Shown here: one piece after another, positions 37,225 through 48,599 of the stretch
Numbering within the stretch: position 1 is the first letter of the stretch
Layout of the letters: every line of letters begins with the position of its first letter
NCBI GenBank assembly: GCA_946699065.1
Contig: CAMPDV010001317.1
Location: 1 to 64,000, forward strand
DNA length: 64,000 bases
Direction: 5' to 3'
From: Loxodes magnus
Lineage: Eukaryota > Ciliophora > Karyorelictea > Loxodida > Loxodidae
Notes under the pieces: model-generated
What the model saw: only the letters and a program-made list of their open reading frames with translations
Databases searched by the model: none
What the model was told of the DNA's origin: nothing
Program-made: the position numbers and the translations under genes

Positions 37225-38280
37225 TCAACTCGAAATCCTCCACTTTCTTATCGTCTTGTCATCCGCTCCCGATACCAACCATCTATTATCAACACTCAAT
37301 GCTAAAGACCATATTCATCCTGTATGCCCTTACAAAGTCTACATACACTCACCCTTTTCAAAGTTCCATATCTTAATTGTTCTGTCTTAAGAACCAGAAA
37401 ATATTACACTTTAATCAACACTTAACTGTATACTTGATACAGCATATGCATGACCTTAAAGAGTACGAATACACTAACCAGAAGAGAAGTCCCATATCTT
37501 AATAGTCTTGTCATTAGAACCTGATATGATATATCTATTATCCTTAGACACTATTACCGATCTAACATAATCTGAATGCCTAGTAAGAGTTCGCACAAGC
37601 TGACCTTTCTAGAAATCTCAAATCTTTATAGTTCTATCCCAATATCCGGATATAATGTATTTAGAGTCATAGGAGATTACTACCGAATTAACTACATTAG
37701 TATGTCCCGTTAAAGTTCTTATGAGAGAACCAGTCTATAAGTTTCAGATCTTTATGGTTTTGTCATGAGATCCTGATATAATATATCTAGAGTCTGGTGA
37801 GATTACTACCGATCAAACATGAGAATTATGTCCTTTTATAGTTCTTAGGAGAGTACCTGTCTGGAAATTCCAGATCTTTATCGATTTTTCAGGATATCCT
37901 GAAACTGATACAATTCAATTCAGGTCACTTGATATAGCTACCGAGTAAACAGGTTAAGTGTGACCAGTGAGGACTTAGTCTAAAAAATATAAAAAAATAC
38001 CTTTACTTTTGTCATAAATAATCTTTTTTATAAGTTTTTAGTAACATAAGTTGGGCAGAATTTCATACTTAAAATGAAGTAGAGATATTTTCCCTAAAAT
38101 GTGGTTTCTCGCTCTTAAGAGTTTTCTTAAAAAAATATTTTTAGTAAATTGCTTTTCTTTTTTCTCCGTTTTAATTTTATAACTTACTTCTATAAATTTT
38201 TAATTAAAATAACTCAATTAATTTTACTGACTCAATTTCAATACAATTTAACAATCAAATTATTTATTAAGCATACTCAT
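37225..38280 (-). CDS. WD40 repeat protein
   Basis: The ATG at 38280 starts a basic N-terminal region (MSMLNKQFDCQIVLK, later KLLRARNHILGKISLLHF). From about 37975 there are six WD repeats with classic GH at the start and IKIW(D/N) at the end, for example GHNSHV then Trp, DKTIKIWDFSSG and DRTIKIWNFEKG. Trp is encoded by TGA at 37917, 37815, 37746, 37620 and 37317. Four of these are usual Trp sites (two in IKIW, two just after the GH segment); the first (SSDLN-Trp-IVS) is at a variable position. The frame is unbroken for the whole repeat region. The TGA at 37227 directly after the last repeat (IRKWRISS) is the likely stop. A WD domain usually has seven blades, so one may be diverged or supplied by a partner. 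Probable scaffold protein; partner unknown. Confidence 0.9.
37980..38000 (-). other. candidate 21-nt intron in the WD40 gene
   Basis: The minus strand reads GTATTTTTTTATATTTTTTA followed by G, a pure A/T insert with GT and AG ends, between a coding-like exon (IIYDKSKD) and the first WD repeat. The length suits the tiny introns of ciliates. As 21 is a multiple of three and TAG is Gln in this code, the unspliced message would also stay open, so the sequence alone cannot prove splicing. Confidence 0.45.
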
Positions 38281-38289
38281 AAATATCTT

Positions 38290-39340
38290 ATTTCTAAAAC
38301 ATTGATTTTTCTATTTTTGTCTTAAAGCAAGACAATATATTAAACTAATAGTGTACAAACTTTTACAATTTTAATTATTTTATATCCTTTTACTTTTAAA
38401 TAAAAGGATAAATTATTATTTCAAAAGTTTTATAACGAAGAATTATACCCCTATTATAATAACTTTAATATGCATTTATTAATTAAAACTTATTTGTGCT
38501 TTAAATAAAAGACTTTTAATAAGAAAACATTATTTCTTTATAGACCTTTTAAATGATAATTAAAATATTACAATTCTTTTAAAATCTATTGCTATTAATT
38601 ATTGCTTTTCACTTACATTTAATAAAAAAAATGATTTATTTAAGCTTTTTACTAATTAAAAAAATGAAATAAAATAAGTTTTTTATTAACTAGTTTGAAT
38701 AAAAAATAAAAAGCATCAAATTATTTAAAGCAAAACATTTTTAGTATTTATAAGATAAAATCTTTTAATTATCCACTTTCTTACTACTATTTAATTAAAA
38801 CTTTTTATTTATAAAGGTCTCTCTTAAAATAATAAACTAATATAATTTATTACTTTTAATGCTGATTCTAAGAAAAATATCTAAATGTAATAAATACATT
38901 TAGATAACTTTCTCTTTTTATAGCAAAGTAATATTATATTTATTATTTATGCTATTTTTGTAATTATCATTTTAAATTAATAATACCTAAATTATTTTAC
39001 TTTATATTACACTTACTTCTTTTCTATTATTCTATACAAATCTATATTATATAGTTACCACTATTAATACTCTCTTTATTAAAATTAGTTGTTTTTTGTT
39101 AAGCAATTTATAAGCTTTTAAGAAAGCATATTTTTAATATCTTCTATTATTATTTTCTGAATTAATAGAAAGAGTAAACTTAACACAATATATTTCTTTG
39201 TAGTATGAGATAATATAAGTATTAGATTAGCTAATATAAGCTATTTAAAACTAATCTAACAGATTATTATTTACTCTTAATACATTTTATTAGTCTACTA
39301 TTATTCTATATCTTATTGTTCCTAATCAACAATTCTCTAT
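38290..39340. other. intergenic, nothing recognised
   Basis: Very A+T-rich, without motif-bearing frames. It contains short inverted A/T stretches only. Confidence 0.5.
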
Positions 39341-39349
39341 GTTTTGCTT

Positions 39350-39640
39350 TATAGCACATCATAATTTGTAAATTCTGCAATACTGGAGTATAAGACGGAA
39401 CTCCCATCATAAGTACATGAGAATAATATATGGAAGAAAGAGAAAGATGTAAATCTTAATTGTACAACATTTACCTCAATAACAGGTTAGAACTAATAGA
39501 TTTACCAAACTTTGAACTAATACACAAATATGAGGCAGTTACAAATTTGATTACTGAATATGTAATAAATAAGAAAAACTGAAGTAATAAATAGACTTTA
39601 TAGTAAAAGATTACATTAAAGAAATATTAAAAAAAGGAAG
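39350..39640 (+). CDS. small ORF with Cys pair, function unknown
   Basis: A plus-strand frame reads HIIICKFCNTGVQDG, with a C-x2-C pair. It continues MEERERCKSQLYNIYLNNRL and ELIHKYEAVTNLITEYVINK, an acidic, well-balanced sequence, then turns Lys-rich. A T-rich stretch ending TTTATAG just upstream could be the 3' end of an intron, which would make this the second exon of a gene. No family is recognised. Confidence 0.45.
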
Positions 39641-40022
39641 AAAAGATACATTGAAAGAATTTTATCATAATAAAAAGTAATTGGTAAATATTTTTTTGGG
39701 ATCTAATGAACATACGTTATTATATAATAAATTAACTAAACAAAAAAATAGAAACTAAGCAAGAGAAATTTTAGAGAAAAGTTGAATTTAATCTAAGATA
39801 AGTGAAAAAAAGATTAACAAATCGTGAAATGAATTAAGAACACAAATTTAGCATAAAAAAATTTCGAATTAGTTAATTATATTATGCTTAATTAAAAGCC
39901 AAGCATAAGCTAAAATTATTATCTTATTTTAACCACTTATCTTTATTTAAATTGTATTGGATTTTATTATCTCATTTCTACTAATCAGATACTCACATCA
40001 AATACCTTTATAAAATCAATAA

Positions 40023-40118
40023 ACTAAAATTAAATTTCTAATTATTTTAATCAATCTATTTCAAACTAAAATTAAATTTCTAATTATTTTAATCAATCTA
40101 TTTCAAACTAAAATTAAG
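40023..40118. repeat. 42-bp tandem duplication, about 2.3 copies
   Basis: The unit begins ACTAAAATTAAATTTCTAAT and is repeated perfectly twice, followed by a partial third copy that diverges after AAAATTAA. It lies in noncoding A+T-rich DNA between 39.65 and 40.4 kb, which holds nothing else recognisable. Confidence 0.9.
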
Positions 40119-40429
40119 TCTCCAACAACTAAAACGGGCTACCTTATATAATAGTTATGGATTAAACTTTTCAAAATTACTTATTTATACTAAATTTACT
40201 ATTTCTCTTAATATTAAGTCGTTAGCTTTAACTAATTTACATCTCTTAACTAAGACTAACAATTTATACTATTAATAAGCTATTTTACTATATAATTAAG
40301 GATCTCATTTTTAATAATGTGTTACTGTTAAACAATAAAATTAAAGCTAGTTAAACATTATTCAAGATAAGGCTAACAAGACTAAAATGATAAAAGCTAA
40401 TGAAAATCTATAATCTAATAAAATAAGAA

Positions 40430-40805
40430 CTTCATTAAATCAACCAAAATAAATTACACCTAGAAATTTATAACTAAAGTAAATTATAATTAAGCTAAAG
40501 TTGGAATTTTAGATTGCAATTTTGATGAAAATTACCTTCAAAAGCTGAAAAATTGTATGAAATAGCTATTGCATAAAATAATTTTAGGAAAAATAAATAG
40601 AATAAAGCAAAAGATAAAATGAGAGAAACAACAATAATAAAAAGAAAAATTTAAGAACAAAACTAAGATGCTATAAAATTAAAAGAAGGCCTAAATATAT
40701 AGATAAAGTTATTTTGTGTAATTTTTCTGTTAAATATCAACACTAAAAAAAAAGAAATATAATACATGCCGAATATAAACATAACTATGAAAAGAAAACT
40801 AGAAT
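40430..40805 (+). CDS. short coiled-coil-like ORF, doubtful
   Basis: The plus frame reads KAEKLYEIAIAQNNFRK and KRKIQEQNQDAIKLKEGLN. It is Lys/Glu-rich and helical in character, then becomes hydrophobic. It converges on the minus-strand gene starting at 41737. Start, end and function are unknown. It may be the 3' end of a gene or noncoding DNA of suggestive composition. Confidence 0.25.
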
Positions 40806-40809
40806 AAAA

Positions 40810-41737
40810 ATTGAATAACCATAAATTCAAGCAATACTTGTTTCTAATGAGTAGAACTTATATTCTATATATCACTGTAGAAATTCGAACAAAATTTAAA
40901 AGTACAAGAATTAGATCTCTAATTGCGATTTATAAAGATGTTATGATAATTTTGAGTGCTTACTTTGGCTTATTTAAGCCTTTAGAGTTTTTTCAAGCCT
41001 AAATTTTAATTTATTTTTTTGCCTTTATTTATTCTAACAAAATTAATTACATATTTTTATATTTCTTAAGTTTTTCTCAATTAAATTTGTACATTTTCAT
41101 AGCTTTTCTATTTCTTAACTTTATAATTTTTGCATTAAAAAATTCCAACAGCTGAGAAATATAATATCTAAGAATAAATCTTAGGATATTAATTTGTAGA
41201 TCAATGAAGACTAATTTATATAAACAGGCTATTATCTTCTAGTACCTATAGGAATTAGCTTATTTTCTTAAATTTCCTTAATAATTAATATTCCTCTGAT
41301 TTATTATAAATTTTACTTTCTTTATTAAAACTTTCTTCAATTGATGAACTAATTAGTCTTATTATCTTACCAATTAAGATTCTAATTAGCTTTATGCTTC
41401 TAATTTTTTCTAAATTTACAAATACTTACTCTTTTATTATTTATGCATCTTGCAATATAGATTGTCTTTCATATTATTACATTTTTTATACAATTCCATC
41501 TTTTATAAATTTAACTTCTCATCTAATCTCCAATGAGATATTTCTATAGGAATGTTTAGCTGTATAGGTAAATATTCAGGCTATTTTTTATAATTGGAGT
41601 CTTCGACTATCTATGTTCTGTTTACTTAAAAAGCTTAAATTACTTTATTAATTTTTAATAATTTAAGACTTAACTGTAATGAAGGATTATTAACGAACTC
41701 TTTTCTTGGCTCTATTTTAATAAATAGACACTTACAT
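40810..41737 (-). CDS. helical protein, function unknown
   Basis: The ATG at 41737 opens MQVSIYQNRAKKRVRQQSF. The frame is unbroken for about 900 bases: FTYTAKHSYRNISLEIRW, MQQYERQSILQDAQIIKEQV, RSIKLIRILIGKIIRLISSS and EYQLLRKFKKISQFLQVLED, then a basic end with LRKTQEIQKYVINFVRINK. Three Trp codons are TGA. It is predicted mostly helical and soluble. No family is recognised. The stop could not be fixed. Confidence 0.55.
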
Positions 41738-42079
41738 TTTATTAATTTTTAAATTAAATTTATTAAAAGAAAAGTTAATCCTTAATTTATTTAAGCAAGT
41801 AAATCATTATCAACTTAATAAAACTTACTAAGCGATTTTATTAGCTGTAGAGACTAAATTTTATTATATATTAGTTATAGAATCAGCTAAACCTTCTATT
41901 TTTTGTGATACTATTCATAAACAAGTTGTGAACAGTTAGCTTGCAAGATTGAGGAAGAGATTTAAATCTTAATAGAATAATATAAGCATTAGAAGTAACA
42001 AATGAAGACTAAGGTAAGAACACTTTAATACATTAATATGTATAATTATAACTTAATAATAATAAAACTTAAAAGTGTG

Positions 42080-42440
42080 AATTTCAAGCTCCACTTAAAA
42101 TTCTTAAATGGTATCATTCTGAGATATCAATTCTTAAAAATACTAGGACTAATTTAAAGAGACAATTTTTAAGCAGAAAAGAATATTCCAAATAAGATGT
42201 TTAAAAGCATTGAAGTTAATTGAAGAGATTAGCCGAAAGTTGTAATTTAAGATCAAGGATTTTATAGAAGTCAATTCTCCATTGGCTGGAACATTAAGAA
42301 CTCCAAAAAACAAAAATAACTAAAAGGGAATAGAAGTGGAAAAAGAAGAGCTTAGGAACAAGTTATAGATATGAAATAATGATTTAAGCCTTTAAGTGAA
42401 CTTGATTTATCTAATACCTTTAACATTCATTAGATTATTT
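42080..42440 (+). CDS. short ORF upstream of duplicated block copy 2
   Basis: Two overlapping frames look coding. One contains YHSEISILKNTRTNLKRQ and EYSKQDVQKHWSQLKRLAE. The other starts at the ATG of 42203, MFKSIEVNWRDQPKVVIQDQ, and ends with KPLSELDLSNTFN. One missing base between them would join both into one protein. Basic, no known domain. Directly followed by the duplicated block. Confidence 0.4.
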
Positions 42441-44990
42441 AGAATAAGAACATTAGTTTGCTTGGTTATCTTTTAATAATATTTAAATATTAATCTTTTA
42501 GCTATAAAGCATTAGAGCAAAATCATAATATCATCTTATTTAAAAATAAGGAATGGATTAAAATAATAATAAGACTCAATATTAGATAAAGGAAATAATA
42601 TAATTTTAAGAATAAGAAAAATAATAATAGTAGAAGACTTCTTAACTAAAAGTATTTCTATTAATAAATACTTTAATTGAATAACTTTAATTTAATATAA
42701 ATCTTTATTAAATAAAAGAAAGCTTCCTATTTTATTTAAATTAAAGAAATAAAAGACTTAACTGGGAACAATCAATGTTTTAATACCTTCTAAACTTCAC
42801 TAAAATCTTAACTCCATCTAAACTGACTGAAAAATTATCCCAAAATAAGGATTTGAGACTTAGCAAGTAAATAAGAATAACAATTATAATTTGCAAATAA
42901 GAAATTTTAAGTCATAAATCAAAAAGAAATTAATAGACATCAAAAATAAAATCTTTAGACTTTAAGGCTTAATGAAGCTATTGGAAATTATTTCTATTTG
43001 AAAAAGAAAAGGGATTAATTAGGCAGAATAAGAGTAAAAAACTACAAAAAATACCTGCTAAAAATAAAATCTAAGAATTATAAAATAAACAAATAGGAAA
43101 TATTATAATCAGTTTGAATTCTGAATTTGAGAATTCAGAAAAATCTTCGTAAAACAAAAGAAATGCCTCATTAAATAATTACAAAAGTGGCAAAAATAAC
43201 GAAGCAAGATAATTTTAGACTATAGAATGAGCTACAGCCTTCAGTTCATTAAATGGGAAGTGAAAAAATAGAATTTAGAGGAAGTTCTTTAATGTATAGA
43301 ATAAGAAAAAATTTAGGAAATAGGACTCAAATAAAAGCATCTAAAAATCAAAATCAACCTAGAAAGCCAATTTTTATTTCTTCTAATAAAATTTTGATAG
43401 CATGTACTAATAGAAAGGAACTGAGGAATTTTTAACAATGATTTCACAAAATTATTAAAGATATCTTAAGATAAATTAGGAGATTATAAAACTAGCCTTT
43501 GAATTTTGCAGAGAGATAGAGAATTAAAAATAAATGACATAATATTAGTCTTTAAGTAACTATATTTAAATTATTATTCTTAGCATTCTTTAAAATATAA
43601 ACTACATTAATAATAGATAAAGAAGCACTAACTAATATATAGATATTAATGCTTTTAATTATAAGGAAATGTCTATAGCTAAAATAATAAAGTATTATAA
43701 AATAAATAAAGGAAATTATAATATAAATTAAAGTTAAAAATAATAGCATTAGTAAGCTTATATAAGTAATTTAACTAAGGCTATATAACTAATATTAAGA
43801 AACTTAGTATTTTAAAAGTAACTAATAAATTAATTATTCCTTTCTTAAGTTAATCTTAATCAATAGGTATCTTATACTATTACTATATATTTATTAGCAT
43901 TCTATTTATTTTTATTATTAAGCAATATTTCCACTTAAAAAATTAAATGAACTACATTAGCTGAAAATTATCTTAAAATATTAGAAAAATACAAAAAATT
44001 TGAAAATAAAACAAGCAAACTACTGAGCTTGATACACAGCTAGAATAAATGAATAAAAGAAATATAGATATAATCACTAATATAGCAAACTATGGTAAAT
44101 TTATTTGCCTCAAGTATTTAAATAGCGTCTTTGTTTTGGATATAAGATTGAATAATAGAATCTACAAGTTAAAACTTAATTATTTATAGTTCACATAACT
44201 AATAATTAAAATACAATTAAGTTAGACTTATGAGCTTAGAATAGCAAAAAGAAACTTAGAACATTAAAACTAGAGAAGGTTATTATTTATAAAGAGCTAA
44301 AATTTTCCTTTAATTTAAGATTATTTTTGATATTAAATATAGTAGCTTAACTAAATCACTTTAATTATCTTTTAACTTTAACTTTAACTCTTTAAATGCT
44401 TTAGATGTAATCTAGCTTAATAACTTTTTTAATTTTAGTTAATCTTAAAATTTTAAAGAAAAATAAAATGGAAAATATTCGGCCACAACTAAAAAACACT
44501 TATCTATACCAAAAAAAGACTAGCAAATATTTAGAAAATAAGGAAGAGATGAAAGATGAATCTTTCTATTTAAAATAATCAAATTGATAGAAGATTCTTA
44601 TTCTATAGCACATTTTATTTTTTCGCTCGGAAAAAAACTAGAAGGGTTTTATCTGTGTAAAATGATCTATAGCTAAAATAGAAAGAAGAAATCAAGAGAT
44701 GTCTTTATCGTATCTACTTCTGATTAATCAAGAATGAAATTACCTTTTAATCCTAAAAAGAATATTCTTAAAAGCACGACATTTACAGTATTCAGAGCGT
44801 GAAAAGAAATTGATTCTGAACTACCTTTAAATCAAAAATAAGTATGGAAAAAAGATGATAAGGTCCAAATATTCTAATCCGAGCAGAACTATTTCAGTGA
44901 CTTTAAATATCTATAAATAGATATTAAAAAATAAGATTTTCTTTTTAACAAGTTCGATTTCAAATGTTCTTAATTCCTCACTAGTGATTC
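42406..44990 (+). repeat. dispersed duplication, copy 2
   Basis: Partner of 19876-22800. It keeps the order of the block, both conserved ATG starts (43227 and 44468) and a segment coding GSEKIEFRGSSLMYRIRKN. It lacks the roughly 390 bp present in copy 1, the joint lying near 44905 just after TTTCAGTGAC. Both copies resume together at CTATAAATAGATATT and end around the sequence CTTAATTCCTCAC. This copy looks more decayed. Confidence 0.75.
44468..44990 (+). pseudogene. truncated copy of the 21888 gene
   Basis: Starts with the same ATGGA context as the gene at 21888 and follows it with frequent indels. An internal deletion of about 390 bp removes a region that is convincingly coding in copy 1. 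The similarity stops near 44990, about 1.8 kb before the end of the full-length gene. Most likely a dead partial duplicate. Confidence 0.55.
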
Positions 44991-44999
44991 AGCTTAAAT

Positions 45000-46595
45000 A
45001 GATTATTTTAACATAAAAATTTTAATTTTTGCTGTATCTCCCTAATGATTATTGTTCTAAGTTGTTCTATTTTACTAGCTTTTATTTATTTTTTATGCTG
45101 TTGTTCAGCTTGTAATGGTAGAAATAGGATTTTAGATAAGGTTTTTAAGTATTTCAAATATTTCTTTTAAAAATAGAATATTTTATTTGTTTATTAAATA
45201 AGAATCTTTTTATTAAAATTAGATTTATTAATAATCTTCAAAGTATTAAATGATATAAGCAATATAGTTAACTATGTTTAATTAAGCATTATTTTACTTA
45301 TTATTATTTTGCTTTATTTATAGTTCTTTAAACAATCTCTTTATTAATTATTATTATAGCTACTTCTTACATTAGCTTCTTTTCATCACTATTTTAATAA
45401 TCATACTACCACTTTGCTTTTAAGATTTTAAATTAAAAGAGTCAATAAACTAGCAAGAATATTTAAAATTAAGGCTTTTAATGAAGAATGTTAAGATAAA
45501 GGCTATCTAAATACACGTAAAGCCAAAAAATTGTTGTTTAATCTATAACTTGTTCCGAGATATTTGCCTTTCTTTGCTTCTTTTTATTTATTTATTTTTT
45601 TATTTCTTTAATTGGAATTAGTAAATATAAACTTATAATAGTAAAATTTCAAACCTATTTTATAGACTTAATTATTATAATTTTAAAAAAAAATCTGTCT
45701 CGTTCTCATATCCATTCCTTTTCTTAATAAAGCCTTTAAAATTAATTTATCTTTTATATATAAAGAGATGAAAAAAAGATAGAGGTTTTAACTATGATAG
45801 ATAAGAGAAAATAATTTAAAATAAAGGCTGTTTAGAAAAAAAAATTTGGAAGAAGAAAAAAAGCATGACTTGAGAAAAATATAAAAAACCATAGAAATCT
45901 AAAAGTGCCATAACATAAAGAAAACGAATTATTATTTATTTTTTATTTCATTTTAATTTTTATATGACCTATATTCAAAAAGATAGATTAAATAAAACTT
46001 TTTTGGATTACTAATAAAAAAGTAGCTTAAACAATTTTTTAATTTTAGCTAATGCGTATTAATTCGAAAATTCCTTAATTAAAGATTATAAAATCCAACA
46101 AATCTACTTGAAATAATATTTAAATCTAAGTCAAACATAAAAAAAGGAAATCTAAAAAAAATTAACGTTTCTTAAAAAAATTGTATACAATGTAAAATAA
46201 TTGTACATGAAAAATTAAAAAATCCAAAAATCCAAAAAGAAGAAAATAAGAAAAAATAAATGTTATAAAAAAACTAATAAAAAAATAGTAATAAATAAAT
46301 ATCAAAAATGAATAAAATTCTATATAACAAAATTCCTTATTAAAAAAATAAATAAAAATATTAAAAAAAAGGAAATGAAAACAAATTGATTTACAAAAAA
46401 TAGATGAAAGTATAAAAGAGATAAGCAAAATTAACAAAATAAGTAAAAAAAAACATAATACAAAAAACACGAAACATTAGTAAAAATAAAAAACAATAAA
46501 AAATTATTTTAAAATCATATTAAAACGTACATTATATATACATTTAAAAATATTGAGAATAAAACAAATAAAAATTATTTAAGATGAGTTATAAA
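45000..46595. other. A+T-rich region, at most one small ORF
   Basis: No motif-bearing gene. A frame from the ATG at 45794 (MIDKRKQFKIKAVQ, then a basic stretch and a hydrophobic segment) is the only candidate and is weak. The purine-rich tract 46140-46500 makes any minus frame look hydrophobic. Confidence 0.4.
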
Positions 46596-46601
46596 GAATA
46601 A

Positions 46602-46657
46602 GCCCGGCTAGCTCAGTCAGACTCTTAATTTGGTGGGTTCGAGCTCCACGTTGGGCG
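46602..46657 (+). tRNA. tRNA-Lys(CUU), internally truncated pseudogene
   Basis: Begins GCCCGGCTAGCTCAGTC and ends in GTGGGTTCGAGCTCCACG then TTGGGCG, the 5' and 3' parts of eukaryotic tRNA-Lys. The 7-bp acceptor stem is intact (GCCCGGC with GTTGGGC, allowing G-T pairs), the T arm is intact, and the anticodon loop ACTCTTAAT with CTT is present. About 16 bases are missing between the D loop and the anticodon stem, so a normal cloverleaf cannot form. A T run follows, as expected for a Pol III terminator. It may be a dead tRNA or part of a tRNA-derived repeat. Confidence 0.8.
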
Positions 46658-46683
46658 TTTTTATTTTTATTAGTTAATAAAAA

Positions 46684-46754
46684 GATAATATCAGGACTTG
46701 AACTCGGGACTTTCAAGTTATAGTAGAATATTCTAACCACTGGACATTTGAATC
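46684..46754 (-). tRNA. tRNA-like sequence, decayed
   Basis: The minus strand has a D arm like GTCCAGTGGTTAGAATA, an anticodon stem-loop TTCTA-CTATAAC-TTGAA and a T arm CGAGTTCAAGTCCTG, in the spacing of a 71-nt tRNA of the Glu/Gln type. The acceptor and T stems have mismatches, and the loop would give anticodon AUA, which is not expected. One base change (CTTTAAC) would give the UUA anticodon of a ciliate tRNA-Gln reading UAA; two would give tRNA-Glu. Probably a pseudogene. It lies 26 bases from, and opposite to, the broken tRNA-Lys. Confidence 0.55.
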
Positions 46755-46869
46755 TTTTTAGTGCAAAATTATTTCATATGAGTATCTATAAGGATGTTAT
46801 TTTTAAAAACAGCAAACTTAGTCATTTTAGTAGTTGCTATAAACTTGAAATAATAAACTCGAAAGAAAA

Positions 46870-48595
46870 ATTGAACACCTGATGATTAATTCATAAGATA
46901 AACAATTGAAAATAAATAGCTAGGAATTATCAGAATAGAATAATTAGAAACTAACTTCTAATAGCTCTAAAATATCAATCCTTAGAATCAACTCAAGAGA
47001 CAGCAATTAATTCAGCAAAGATAAGAGTATTTAAATGGGATCTTGAGAGAGATAAATGAGTTAAAGAACCGTTAAGAGTTAGATTTGAATGTTTAAAGCT
47101 TAAGAGTAAATATTTAAGAATATTCTTCAATATAATGATATAACTAGGGATAACTTACAATCAGTTATTGACGTAGCAAAAAGTAAAATAGTTAACATAA
47201 GCTTATTTCAATTAGGATAGTATGATAAGAGGTTTATGCAATAGTAAAAGATAATAGAATCTATAAATAGCACAAGTGTAAGATCACCCTTAAAATTAAT
47301 TAAACTAATAATATTAAGTCTCTTAGTAATAATAATAAATTATAAATCGTTCTTATTAAGATAGAGCCATAGGCCAAGAATATCCTCTTAAGTAGAATCA
47401 AATTTAAGAAAAAATTAGAAAAAAATCCTTAAGTATTATTTAAATTAAATCTTAATAATTTGCTTAATGGTAAAAGTAAAATTATTCAAATGAAAAAAGA
47501 ACTTTTATTTAATTACAAGAATATCCAAATTTAATAAATATAATATCAGCAATTACTAATAACCTAAAATCTTACTAATTACAGCAAATATTGAATCAAT
47601 TACTACAATCAAATATCGATATCTAATAATTGAGGTAGAATCCTTTGAATCGATATAATTTATCAGAGAAAGCTTCAGTATTATTATAATTATTATAATT
47701 ATCCTCATCGAAAGACTAAAATATCGTGCAAAGATTATTTTAGTTAATAGAGTTATCTAAATAATCGTAAAAGTTGTCGTAAGTATTATCCAATGCTATA
47801 ACAATACTCATTTTCATGAAAGTTCAAATAAATCAATAGAATTTTGCAAACTTAAATTGAATTCAAGCTGGTCTATCAGATGCGATATTTACTAACTGCA
47901 ATTTCGGCAACACTATCTTCTACCAATGCAATTTACAAAATACTAAATTTGTTAAATGTAGCCTTTCTAATACTAACCTTACTAGCATCATTACTGAGTA
48001 GCCTTATATCATCACTGGTCATTCCAACTACATTACCTCCCTAGCTATCTCCCCAACATTTTTTTGTATTGTATCTGCATCTGGTGACGAAACAAAAAAA
48101 TCTGGAATTACCACAATCGTACTCTCCTAAGAACTTTAACTGGACGTACTTCTGACATTAACTCGTAGTTATCTCCCTAGAATCTAACTATATTGAATCA
48201 GCATACTTTGACTACTCCATAAAGATCTGGAATTTCTACAATGGTACTCTCCTAAGAACTTTGACTGGTCAATCATCTTTAGTTTTCTCGATTGATATCT
48301 CCCTAGACTCTGACTATATTGTATCCGCATCTGGTGACTCTTCTATAAAGATCTGCTCTTTCTCAACTGGTTAGCTAATTCGTACTCTTAAGGTCACAAA
48401 GGATATGTAGAATCGGTAATACTATCATCGGACAATAAGTATTTAATATCGGGTTCTGAAGATGAAACAATTAAGATATGAAAGTTCTCAACTGGGGAAT
48501 GTATCTTAACTTTACAGGATCATACGGATCCTGTAGGTAATTTGTCATTAAGTGTTGACAATTGTTGGTTGATATCAGGAAATGGAAGTAAATTA
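46870..48595 (+). pseudogene. pentapeptide-repeat plus WD40 protein, frameshifted
   Basis: The N-terminal part reads SAKIRVFKWDLERDKW and, after one frame change, DNLQSVIDVAKSKIVNISLF. At about 47845-47990 there is a pentapeptide-like stretch (LSDAIFTNCNFGNTIFYQCN, LQNTKFVKCSLSNTNLTS), then about five WD repeats to 48560, such as SIKIWNFYNGTLLRTLTG and GHKGYVESVILSSDNKYL. Single missing bases break the frame near 48089, 48165 (TCGTAG for TCGGTAG) and 48385 (AAGGTCAC for AAGGGTCAC). A TGA at about 48478 sits at the Trp of an IKIW motif. Related to, but clearly different from, the 37-kb WD40 gene. Whether it is dead or only misread cannot be decided here. Confidence 0.7.
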
Positions 48596-48599
48596 TATA

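Noticed and set aside
46162..46470. 102-codon minus-strand ORF of almost only Phe/Ile/Leu/Ser/Tyr
   Set aside because: The plus strand here is an A-rich tract nearly without T, so the minus strand lacks stops by composition. No motif, and the residues follow base content.
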